Numbered from the stretch's first letter, positions 1 to 5,026 are shown. The stretch: DNA of 5,289 bases from Actinomycetota bacterium (GCA_003168295.1 PMST01000356.1:1-5289); one strand, 5' to 3'. The notes: generated by a model from the sequence alone, not told the origin. Program-made: numbers and translations.

Positions 1-1
1 G

Positions 2-376
2 GTGGAACAGGGCAGCACGGGGCTCGCGGCCGGCGTTCGCGCCGCGGCGCATCCCTGGGGTGGTAGTTACTGCTCCTACCAGGTGGGTGTGGACGGTCCC
101 TTGTGGGTGATGCCTGCATTGGGACCGGCCCAGGACGAGGTTAACCGGCGCCTGGCCCGGGCCGATGGCCTGGAGGCGGAACCCGACCGGGCGCTGGGCG
201 GGGCCATCAACCTGGTGCGGCCCAGCCTGGCCGATACCGGGCGGCTCCAGGCGGCGCGACAGGCCACAGCTGACCAGCGGGCTGGTTTCGAGACCTTCGT
301 GGCCCAGCGCGGACTGAACGCACGGTCCCTGACCGTGGGTCCTGCACCTGGAACTGGAACGCCGCGCGCTCTATAG
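2..376 (+). CDS. Unrecognised protein, probably 3' part of a gene cut by the window edge
   Basis: An open frame runs from the first bases to a TAG at 374-376. The GTG at position 2 is only the first possible start; the frame may well begin upstream of the window. I do not recognise the family. Codon usage looks genuine (mostly G/C in third positions) up to about position 337. It then worsens, ending in a Gly/Pro/Thr-rich tail. If one G of the GGG at 337-339 is ignored, the frame continues as a plausible charged helix (VVLHLELERRALYRTRS) to a TGA at 396-398. The gene may therefore carry a 1-bp insertion, or a sequencing error. No signal peptide, membrane segment or catalytic motif is visible. 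The 80 bases after it, up to the GNAT stop, hold nothing I can support. Confidence 0.35.
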   Translation: MEQGSTGLAAGVRAAAHPWGGSYCSYQVGVDGPLWVMPALGPAQDEVNRRLARADGLEAEPDRALGGAINLVRPSLADTGRLQAARQATADQRAGFETFVAQRGLNARSLTVGPAPGTGTPRAL

Positions 377-455
377 AACCCGGTCCGCTCCTGGGTGACC
401 GCCATGCTGGGCTATCTTCGCCACCCTCTGACACGGTACGTATATGCCCGGATCT

Positions 456-1043
456 TCAGACACGACCTGCTGTTGCCGTGGGAGCTGACCGCCGCGTGCT
501 CGGATGGGCGGGTCGTAGCTTCGGCCGGTGTTGCCGGGCGTGCGGAAGCTGGACGCAGATGGTGTCGTAATCCCGGCAGTGGCCGGTGCGCGCGGCGGGC
601 CAGTGACCCTTGATCATGGCGAGCGCCTGGTGGTTGCCGGGCAGCACGTCCATCGCCACCGACGTCACGCCTCGCGCCTGGGCGCTGGTGATCAGAGCTT
701 GCACCAGCGCCGATCCCACGCCCTGGCCCTGCCAGGCGTCGGCCACCACTACGCCGATGTCGGTCATCCGGGCGCCGCGGGGACCGGTGCGGTCCGCTGC
801 CATGGCGTGCCCGATGATGACGCGGCCCCGGGTGGCGACCACGGCGTCGGTGGTGCCGGCGCCGCCGGCCAGGAGGTGGAGCAGGGCCGGGCCGGGTGTG
901 ACCGGGCTGAAGAATCTTAGGTAGCGGGTCTGCTTGGACAGTCCCGCGAAGAAGTCGCGGAGCGCGGGCAGGTCCGCCGGGCGCGCCGGGCCGATCGCGG
1001 CGGCTGCGAGGCCGGAGGCCTGACTCACCTGGGTTCGGTTCAT
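456..1043 (-). CDS. GNAT-family N-acetyltransferase
   Basis: A predicted cytoplasmic acetyl-CoA-dependent N-acetyltransferase of 195 residues. The GNAT fold is seen as an N-terminal helix region with the RYLRFF motif (residues 40-45), the strand before motif A (DIGVVVADAW, about 95-104), the acetyl-CoA pyrophosphate loop QGQGVGSAL (105-113), and a downstream LPGNHQAL segment (134-141) in the usual place of the motif B Asn. The RYLRFF start resembles GNAT domains related to protein acetyltransferases, but the substrate cannot be inferred. I chose ATG at 1043. A TTG at 1079 would extend the frame by 12 residues but coincides with the TTGACA -35 box. The last 27 residues or so are low-complexity and basic (Arg/Pro/Ser/Thr) and look like run-on beyond the domain. 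The gene is divergent from the HxlR regulator, which is likely to control it. Family is clear; function is unknown. Confidence 0.88.
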   Translation of the reverse strand: MNRTQVSQASGLAAAAIGPARPADLPALRDFFAGLSKQTRYLRFFSPVTPGPALLHLLAGGAGTTDAVVATRGRVIIGHAMAADRTGPRGARMTDIGVVVADAWQGQGVGSALVQALITSAQARGVTSVAMDVLPGNHQALAMIKGHWPAARTGHCRDYDTICVQLPHARQHRPKLRPAHPSTRRSAPTATAGRV

Positions 1044-1044
1044 G

Positions 1045-1073
1045 GACTCAGCATCTCCCCCAGTTGCTGAGTC
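1045..1073. promoter_or_regulatory. Perfect 9-bp inverted repeat, likely HxlR operator
   Basis: The arms GACTCAGCA (1045-1053) and TGCTGAGTC (1065-1073) are perfect reverse complements separated by 11 nt. Their centres are 20 bp apart, about two helical turns, which suits a dimeric winged-helix regulator. The left arm covers the -10 of the GNAT promoter; the right arm covers the -35 of the regulator's own promoter. Binding could therefore repress both genes. Assignment to the adjacent HxlR protein is an inference from position. A second palindrome, CTAGATCTAG (1080-1089), lies next to it and touches the regulator's -10 box. Confidence 0.55.
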
Positions 1074-1079
1074 TGTCAA
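1050..1079 (-). promoter_or_regulatory. Candidate promoter of the GNAT gene
   Basis: On the minus strand a perfect TTGACA (1079-1074) is followed by an 18-bp spacer and GATGCT (1055-1050). GATGCT keeps the A at position 2 and T at position 6 of the -10 box. The hexamer ends exactly 6 nt before the ATG at 1043, which would give a leaderless mRNA. The spacer also contains GGGGGAG, which could act as a ribosome binding site if transcription really starts further upstream. Confidence 0.5.
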
Positions 1080-1092
1080 CTAGATCTAGCAT
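1064..1092 (+). promoter_or_regulatory. Candidate promoter of the HxlR gene, leaderless spacing
   Basis: TTGCTG (1064-1069), a 17-bp spacer and TAGCAT (1087-1092) form a reasonable sigma-70-type promoter. The -10 hexamer ends 6 nt before the ATG at 1099, and there is no Shine-Dalgarno sequence in the gap. Transcription is expected to start at or next to the A of the start codon. Confidence 0.55.
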
Positions 1093-1098
1093 GCGGTT

Positions 1099-1575
1099 AT
1101 GGAACGACCCTGGATCCTGGACTACGACACGGCCAACTGCTCGATCGGTGCGGCCGTGGCGATCATCGGGGAGCGGCAGACGTTCCTGGTCCTGCGCGAG
1201 GCCTTCAACGGCGTGCGCCGCTTCGACGACATCCAGCGCCGCACCGCGATGCCCCGCCAGGTGCTCAGCGACCGCCTGGCCCGCCTGGTGGACGAGGGCC
1301 TGCTCCGCAAGGTCCCCTACCGGTACAGCGGCCAGCGCCGCCGGGACGAGTACCGCCTCACCGGCAAGGGCCTGGACCTGTACCCCGTACTGGTGGCGCT
1401 GATGGCCTGGGGCGACCAGTACGCGACCGGTCCGGAAGGCCCGCAGGTCCTGCTCCAGCACCGCGACTGCGGGGAGCCGGTGCAGCTGCACGTGTCCTGC
1501 GGCGCCGGGCACGTCCTTGACTCAGCCCGCGAAGTCACCCCGGTGCCGGGCCCCGGCGCCCGCAAGATCGCCTAA
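1099..1575 (+). CDS. HxlR-family winged helix-turn-helix regulator
   Basis: A 158-residue DNA-binding regulator of the HxlR (MarR-like, dimeric) family. The N-terminal part has the family's Cys14 and the GER.TFLVLREAF..VRRFDDIQRR stretch (24-48). The recognition-helix region, with VLSDRLARLVDEGLL, spans about 50-69. The wing is Arg-rich (about 72-86) and leads into YRLTGKGLDLYPVL (85-98). The C-terminal part (about 120-135) carries HRDCGEP and SCGAG (Cys124, Cys134), resembling the cysteine-containing tail of many actinobacterial homologues, then a PGPGA ending. An aromatic residue usual after GER is Gln here (residue 27). HxlR proteins sense redox-active, electrophilic or metabolic signals and often regulate a neighbouring enzyme. 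Here the candidates are the divergent GNAT gene and, originally, the SDR whose remnant starts immediately after this stop codon. It probably autoregulates through the inverted repeat upstream. Confidence 0.93.
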   Translation: MERPWILDYDTANCSIGAAVAIIGERQTFLVLREAFNGVRRFDDIQRRTAMPRQVLSDRLARLVDEGLLRKVPYRYSGQRRRDEYRLTGKGLDLYPVLVALMAWGDQYATGPEGPQVLLQHRDCGEPVQLHVSCGAGHVLDSAREVTPVPGPGARKIA

Positions 1576-1576
1576 T

Positions 1577-1775
1577 CGCCCGGCCGGAACCGGCTCCGGT
1601 GACGCCGGTCCCGACCGCATCAAGGCACTCGGCGCCACGACCCTCCTGGCCGGGGCGGCCTAGCCAGGCGAGATCGCCAGCATGATCGCCTTCCTCGCCT
1701 CGCCTCGCCTCGCCCAAGGCCAGCTACGTCACCGGCGCTGTCATCACCGCTGATGGCGGCCGTACCGCCATCTAA
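1577..1775 (+). pseudogene. C-terminal remnant of a short-chain dehydrogenase (SDR)
   Basis: Directly after the HxlR stop, in another frame, the sequence encodes the last 62 codons of a classical SDR oxidoreductase. It begins with an Ala/Gly-rich stretch leading to DRIKALGATT, then PGEIASMIAFLASP, and ends with YVTGAVITADGG and TAI before TAA (1773-1775). The YVTG...DGG ending is a hallmark of the family. Two lesions are visible. TAG at 1661-1663 replaces an expected Gln (CAG) in 'AAQPGE'. A 10-bp insertion (1703-1712), two extra CCTCG units, shifts the frame between FLASP and KASYVTG. Removing 10 bp gives exactly 63 codons including the stop. The Rossmann TGxxxGxG loop and the catalytic Ser-Tyr-Lys region are absent. 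SDR genes are often neighbours and targets of HxlR regulators, so this may be the former partner of the upstream gene. Confidence 0.82.
1693..1712. repeat. CCTCG x4 pentanucleotide repeat
   Basis: Four perfect tandem CCTCG units lie inside the SDR remnant. Two units would keep the SDR frame open; the two extra units cause the frameshift. This is the pattern expected from slipped-strand replication. Confidence 0.85.
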
Positions 1776-1782
1776 CCCCGAC

Positions 1783-1802
1783 GCCCGGCAACGCATCCGG
1801 GC
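1783..1802. terminator. GC hairpin after the SDR remnant
   Basis: GCCCGG (1783-1788) and CCGGGC (1797-1802) can form a 6-bp stem with an 8-nt loop, 7 nt after the SDR stop and between converging genes. There is no T-tract. It is a possible terminator for the HxlR transcript, but a 6-bp GC stem is not rare in DNA of this composition. Confidence 0.3.
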
Positions 1803-1870
1803 CGCCAGGAAGACGGGACCAGGCCTACGGCCGAGCCGGACCGAGCGCCATGAAGCTCACTGACCAGCCG

Positions 1871-2434
1871 TCAAAGGTATTGCGCGAGTACCTGGCGCCA
1901 GTCGGCCCAGGAGATCAATCGCGGTCCCTGGGCGGTCTGGTTGTAGGGAGCGTCGAAGAGCACTTGCCGCCATGGCGGCGGTTTCACCAGGCCGTCGACG
2001 CCGGGCCGGTCGTCAACCAGAACACACCGCCGGAACGGGTCTCCCACCAGGGTCTTGTCCTTGGTGATGATGACCCTGTCCACCCAAGACTTGCCCAGGT
2101 GCTGCTCGACCCAGGCGAGCTTTTCCGGCATGCACCAGCGCGTGCCGCTCAGCGGCGAGGTGCACACGAACACCTCATGCCCCGCCTCGAGCATCTCGTC
2201 AAAAGCCCGCGGAACGCCGGTGATCACGGGCAGGCTCAGGTAGAAGCCCTCGGTTTTCATGATTGCGTCGACTGCCGGGCCCCACTCCGGCCCGTACTGC
2301 TTCCGGGCGCTGACCTCACGCCGGTTGGCGACGTCGATAAACGGTGCACCGGGATGCTCAGCCCGGAACGCGTCGAGGAGGGCTCGCTCGAAATCGGCTA
2401 TGGTCCCGTCCTGATCGACCAGCACCAAGCCCAC
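1871..2434 (-). CDS. HAD-superfamily 5'-nucleotidase, 5'(3')-deoxyribonucleotidase type
   Basis: A predicted soluble, Mg2+-dependent nucleoside-monophosphate phosphatase of 187 residues. HAD motif I is DQDGT (Asp7 nucleophile, Asp9 acid/base) directly after the start. Motif II is VFVCTSP (Thr92). A candidate motif III lysine lies in IITKDK (about 125-127), and motif IV is VLVDDRP (Asp141-Asp142). The segment PEKLAWVEQHLG (103-114) before the motif III lysine and the overall size match the NT5C-type deoxyribonucleotidases, which dephosphorylate dNMPs and help control dNTP pools. Substrate is inferred from family resemblance only. I chose GTG at 2434 because GGAGGGG lies 7 nt upstream and motif I then sits at the N-terminus, as is usual. 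An ATG at 2482 with GAGGG upstream is a weaker alternative that adds 16 Arg-rich residues. It is apparently transcribed alone, 159 bp from the VapC stop. Confidence 0.85.
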   Translation of the reverse strand: MGLVLVDQDGTIADFERALLDAFRAEHPGAPFIDVANRREVSARKQYGPEWGPAVDAIMKTEGFYLSLPVITGVPRAFDEMLEAGHEVFVCTSPLSGTRWCMPEKLAWVEQHLGKSWVDRVIITKDKTLVGDPFRRCVLVDDRPGVDGLVKPPPWRQVLFDAPYNQTAQGPRLISWADWRQVLAQYL

Positions 2435-2441
2435 AACGCTT

Positions 2442-2448
2442 CCCCTCC
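2442..2448 (-). promoter_or_regulatory. Strong ribosome binding site deciding the nucleotidase start
   Basis: GGAGGGG on the minus strand ends 7 nt before the GTG at 2434. It is the best Shine-Dalgarno match in the window and argues for the GTG over the ATG at 2482. The rest of the 2435-2593 gap has AT-richer spots near 2510-2535 (minus-strand TAGGTC, TATTTG) that could hold a promoter, but no clear -35. Confidence 0.6.
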
Positions 2449-2593
2449 GCCGCAGTCCCTTTGGCGTGCACCGGTCTCTCATCGGAACCCTCGTGCAGGC
2501 GCAGCCGCCAGCAAATAGACCTATCCAGTTACGGCCTCGGAAGCCCGTGCATCTTCTTGCGAGCGGGGAATACGGCCCAGGCACCCTGAAATG

Positions 2594-2995
2594 TTAACGG
2601 GACACGATCACTGTCGCATGGTGCCCAGCGGCGTTCTTTAGCTTGACGTCGCCGGTCAGGAGCTCACAGCCGAGTGCCTCAGCTAGCGCGATGTAGGCGG
2701 CATCGTACGCTCCCAGGTTGTGGCGCAGCTCCCACATCCGGGGGTGATAGGGCCAGACTGGATGGCGGGTGATCCGCAGGCGGGAGTAGTCGGCCAGCAT
2801 CTGTTCCCCGCGGTGATCGGTGATCTTCTTTCCGGCTGCGAGGCCCCGCACGGTGGACGCAACCTCCACGTCGAGATGGTGCGGGGCATGCAGCGTGCGC
2901 GGAGCGGACAGTCGCTGCCGCAGCACGTCATCCCCCTCCCGCGCGGCCAGCGCGTCGACCACCAAGGAGCAGTCGACGACGTAGGTGAGGCTCAA
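2594..2995 (-). CDS. vapC: PIN-domain ribonuclease toxin, VapC type
   Basis: The 133-residue toxin of a type II toxin-antitoxin system; VapC toxins are Mg2+-dependent endoribonucleases that cut tRNA, rRNA or mRNA. The PIN acidic residues are all present: Asp8 (TYVVDCS), Glu44 (DVEVAS), Asp98 (GAYDAAYIALAEALG) and Asp116 (LLTGDVKL), so it looks catalytically intact. The length is normal for the family. The start is TTG at 2995, overlapping the antitoxin TGA in the sequence TTGA, with GAGGGA (3001-3006) 5 nt upstream. No nearby ATG preserves the first catalytic strand. The overlap implies translational coupling, and co-transcription with the upstream antitoxin is expected. The RNA target cannot be predicted from sequence. 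Confidence 0.93.
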   Translation of the reverse strand: MSLTYVVDCSLVVDALAAREGDDVLRQRLSAPRTLHAPHHLDVEVASTVRGLAAGKKITDHRGEQMLADYSRLRITRHPVWPYHPRMWELRHNLGAYDAAYIALAEALGCELLTGDVKLKNAAGHHATVIVSR

Positions 2996-3237
2996 CGCCG
3001 TCCCTCGTCGCGCGCCGCGAGAATGTCGTCCATGGTCAGGTCCAAGGGTTCCCGATCGCGGGCGATCCGGGCGATTACCTCGGCGTTGGTCTCCGCAGCG
3101 GCATCGGCGTCCATCAGGTCGCGCAAGTAACCCGACAGCGACTGACCGAGTGATCTGGCTCGGTCGCGCAGCACCGCGAGTGTCGCCGGATCGACGTCAC
3201 GGACCTGGACGATCCCCGTATCCGTAGGCTCGCTCAT
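2992..3237 (-). CDS. vapB: Ribbon-helix-helix antitoxin, VapB/FitA-like
   Basis: The 81-residue antitoxin paired with the downstream PIN toxin. Residues 8-14 (GIVQVRD) form the DNA-contacting beta strand of a ribbon-helix-helix fold. The helices span about 17-29 (PATLAVLRDRARS) and 33-43 (SLSGYLRDLMD). The C-terminal half (about 50-81, ending MDDILAARDEGRR) is the part that in this family wraps around the toxin and blocks its active site. Start is ATG at 3237. A weak GGTAGG lies 8 nt upstream and overlaps a TANNNT box positioned for leaderless initiation. VapB dimers, alone or with VapC, normally repress their own promoter; repeated half-sites at the promoter fit this. Confidence 0.9.
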   Translation of the reverse strand: MSEPTDTGIVQVRDVDPATLAVLRDRARSLGQSLSGYLRDLMDADAAAETNAEVIARIARDREPLDLTMDDILAARDEGRR

Positions 3238-3273
3238 GCACGTAGCCTACCGTCAATCATGCACCATGCATGA
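3234..3273. promoter_or_regulatory. Probable VapBC autoregulatory operator with three half-sites
   Basis: TCATGCA and TGCATGA (3257-3263 and 3267-3273) form a perfect 7-bp inverted repeat with a 3-nt centre, and TCATGCAC recurs at 3234-3241 over the antitoxin start codon. The two direct copies start 23 bp apart. The cluster brackets the candidate -10 box. Palindromic half-site clusters of this kind are typical of ribbon-helix-helix antitoxin operators. Binding by this VapB is inferred. Confidence 0.55.
3244..3249 (-). promoter_or_regulatory. Candidate -10 box of vapBC
   Basis: TAGGCT on the minus strand fits TANNNT and ends 6 nt before the vapB ATG. No good -35 is found 16-18 bp upstream, where the operator palindrome lies instead. 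Confidence 0.45.
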
Positions 3274-3339
3274 ACTCAGCGCCGGGCGGCGTCCGGTTAG
3301 TGGGCGGGCGGCGCACGGTCGTTGCGGGACCGGTGAACG

Positions 3340-3786
3340 CTAGCCGGCTCGTGCTGTGCTGGCGCTGGGAAGCAGGACGAGTTTGCCGCGGGCGTGGCCG
3401 GGTCTGCCCCGCGGTCCCGCCGAAGATCTCCAGGGTGCTGTAGGCGGTCACGATGGCCATCGGCAGTGCGGCCGCCTGGATGAAGCCGAACCCGTCGGGC
3501 ATGAGCGCCCAGTGGTCCAAGATCGCATGGCCGCCCGCGCCCGCGGTCGGCTGCCCGGCGAAGTCGGGGTGCCGAAGACATGGTCACCGGCAGCGACGTC
3601 GGTGACGCCCGCACCGGCCGCGTCGACGGTTCCGGACACGTCCAGGCCGATGCCGCGGGGCAGGTTGCCGGGGAACAGCGCCCAGTCGGCCGGGTTCAGC
3701 CCGACGGCGTGAACGGTGACGCGGATTCGTCCCGGGCCGGGTGCGGGCACGACGGCGTCCTCCAGGCGGAGCACGTCCGCGGGCTC
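3340..3786 (-). pseudogene. Remnant of an MDR zinc-type/quinone oxidoreductase
   Basis: Read on the minus strand, this is a broken medium-chain dehydrogenase/reductase of the NADPH:quinone reductase type. From about 3780 to 3570 it encodes ADVLRLEDAVVPAPGPG, then VGLNPADWALFPG, then GLDVSGTV and AAGDHVFGTP: the N-terminal GroES-like domain without its first residues. A missing base near 3566 shifts the frame. In the next frame it continues with FAGQPTAGAGGHAILDHWAL and AAALPMAIVTAYSTLEIFG to TAGQT (about 3401). The nucleotide-binding domain is then missing. A third frame supplies a typical C-terminus, GHARGKLVLLPSASTARAG, and TAG (3342-3340). Full-length relatives are about 300 residues; roughly half is gone. 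The 5' end abuts the amidohydrolase remnant. Not expected to be functional. Confidence 0.78.
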
Positions 3787-3791
3787 GCGGT

Positions 3792-4235
3792 CAGCTCGGG
3801 CAGGTAGCTGGAGATCACCCGCAGGCCGACCCGGACCTGAAGCCGCCCTGAGGCCAGGGCTGCGGTGTAGACGGTGAGCTCGCGGCGGCTGACTTGCGCA
3901 TCGACCAGGCTGGTCACGCCGGCGGCCAGGAATGCTCGCTGTGCGTTATCGAGCCAGCCGGCGGCCTCGCCCGGCGCGGGCGGCAGGTGCAGGTTGGGGC
4001 CGTGGCGGCCCAGCTTGACGCCGCCGGCGCCGGTCAGCAGGTCGCAGGCGGCGTCCATGATCAGGCCGCCGGGCCGGCCGTCGGCATGACGGCCGATGTG
4101 GCCGCCGGCGATGTCCGGGGTGCTGGCGGTGATGCCGCACTGGGCCAGGCCGGCGGCGTTGAGCACGCCGCCGTGGCCGGACTGGTTCATCACGTAGATC
4201 TCGCGGTCGGCGGCCTGGTCCAGATCCGCGGCGGC
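3792..4235 (-). pseudogene. Internal fragment of a YtcJ-like amidohydrolase
   Basis: About 148 codons on the minus strand match the middle of an amidohydrolase-3 (YtcJ-like) metal-dependent hydrolase: AADLDQAADREIYVMNQSGH, VLNAAGLAQCGITASTPD, GGHIGRHADGRPGGLIMDAA, then AFLAAGVTSLVDAQVS and VRVGLRVISSYLPEL. The frame is intact within the fragment, but full-length relatives exceed 500 residues. Both the N-terminal HxH metal site and the C-terminal metal ligands are missing. Upstream of 4235 the frame continues to 4355 only as antisense of the Lrp remnant. Downstream of 3792 it reads out of frame into the MDR remnant. It is therefore a fragment trapped between two junctions. Confidence 0.75.
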
Positions 4236-4614
4236 GCCGTGCACGTCACGGTCCTGGTCGACGCCCGGCACACCGGGCGGCTGGCCAGGGCCGGACTCGG
4301 GATCACGGTCCGCCCAGGACATCGCCGAGCAGATCGCAGCTATACCCGACGTCACCTACGTGCTCACCGGCACCGGCCGGTTCGACGTGATAGCGGCCGC
4401 CGACACCAGCAGCGAAACGTCACTGCTCCGCACGATCGAGCAAATCAGGGTGCTGCGCGGGGTGAACCGGGTACACAGCTGGCGGCACCTGCAGATCGTC
4501 AAGGAAAGCTACCCGCGGATAACCAGCTGGACCGCCGGCAGAACGCACCGGCACCACCATCACCGTGACCGCGTCATGGCACGCGAAGCCCCCGCGTTAC
4601 CGCCTGATCACTGA
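4236..4614 (+). pseudogene. Remnant of an Lrp/AsnC-family regulator, HTH domain lost
   Basis: The effector/oligomerisation (RAM) domain of an Lrp/AsnC regulator can be read in two frames. From 4239 to about 4313 it gives VHVTVLVDARHTGRL and AGLGITVR. After a small indel near 4312 the next frame continues with AQDIAEQIAAIPDVTYVL, TGTGRFDVIAAADT, LLRTIEQIRVLRGVNRVHSW and LQIVKESYPR to about 4518. It then runs into a His/Arg-rich tail that ends at TGA (4612-4614). The tail looks non-native. The N-terminal helix-turn-helix (about 60-70 residues) is absent: its place is taken by the head-to-head amidohydrolase fragment. The TG..D segment and GV.R are characteristic of the family. It cannot bind DNA as it stands. 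An ATG at 4360 could in principle give a short C-terminal peptide. Confidence 0.72.
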
Positions 4615-4633
4615 ATGTGCCGTTTCCTGTCAA

Positions 4634-4649
4634 CCGGGCACCTGCCCGG
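4634..4649. terminator. Strong GC hairpin downstream of the Lrp remnant
   Basis: CCGGGC (4634-4639) and GCCCGG (4644-4649) form a compact 6-bp stem with loop ACCT, 20 nt after the Lrp-frame stop. It may be the old terminator of the Lrp gene. No T-tract follows. Confidence 0.35.
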
Positions 4650-4658
4650 CGCGTCCTA

Positions 4659-4684
4659 CTCCGCACGCAGTCTCCGCACGCAGT
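4659..4684. repeat. 13-bp perfect tandem duplication
   Basis: CTCCGCACGCAGT occurs twice back to back (4659-4671 and 4672-4684) in the gap before the next gene. It looks like a recent replication-slippage duplication. Nothing else in 4650-4723 can be assigned. Confidence 0.85.
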
Positions 4685-4723
4685 GCCCGCAGCAACCCAT
4701 CCGCAAAGGACGAACTGATTCAG

Positions 4724-5026
4724 ATGACAGTTACCGAGTCGGGACTACCCGCCACCGCAGATGTTCTGGAGCCCGGCTGCCCGGATGGCCGTCTCCTCGC
4801 GCTCAGGTGCCTGGGTATCCCTCAGATGATCACGCGGGCACCGGTGAGCAGGCGCCGCGCGCTCGCGCGCAGGCTGGCCGCATTCTGCGCCCGGATCCGG
4901 CCGGGTAACACAGCCGAGCTCGCGTCATTGGTCCTGTACATGGGCGAGGAAATCGACCGGCGCGAACGGATGCTCGATGCCGCACTGCGCGCCACCCAGG
5001 TCATCGGCGGCCCACCCGATTCATGA
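4724..5026 (+). CDS. Small unrecognised protein, 100 residues
   Basis: I do not recognise this family. The frame has good GC-rich third positions from about 4724 to the TGA at 5024-5026. The protein has a short variable N-terminus, then a mostly helical, basic middle (SRRRALARRLAAFCARIRPG, about 41-60), a segment with TAELASLVLYMGEEI (62-76) and a charged helix ending in GGPPDS. No signal peptide or clear membrane helix is seen; it is probably cytoplasmic. I chose ATG at 4724. The frame is open back to 4565, but that part is Pro/Ser-rich, includes the tandem duplication and does not look coding. The only ribosome-site candidate, AAAGGA, lies 13 nt upstream, rather far. It lies on the same strand as the downstream AAA/LuxR-type gene, 140 bp away. 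Confidence 0.5.
   Translation: MTVTESGLPATADVLEPGCPDGRLLALRCLGIPQMITRAPVSRRRALARRLAAFCARIRPGNTAELASLVLYMGEEIDRRERMLDAALRATQVIGGPPDS

Noticed and set aside
1044..1079. TTG start at 1079 for the GNAT gene
   Set aside because: The TTG is part of the TTGACA -35 box, and the added 12 residues cover the operator repeat.
1693..1712. CCTCG repeat as a phase-variation switch
   Set aside because: The SDR also has an amber codon and lacks its catalytic part, so changing the repeat number could not restore a working enzyme.
2435..2482. ATG at 2482 as nucleotidase start
   Set aside because: It has a GAGGG upstream, but the added residues are Arg-rich and unusual before HAD motif I. The GTG at 2434 has a better ribosome site.
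1850..2518. 222-codon plus-strand open frame
   Set aside because: It is antisense to the nucleotidase, whose HAD motifs are in order. The plus-strand product is Pro/His/Arg-rich with no recognisable domain.
3894..4238. Plus-strand open frame across the amidohydrolase fragment
   Set aside because: This part is the antisense shadow of the amidohydrolase. Only the segment after about 4236 has real (Lrp-like) coding content.
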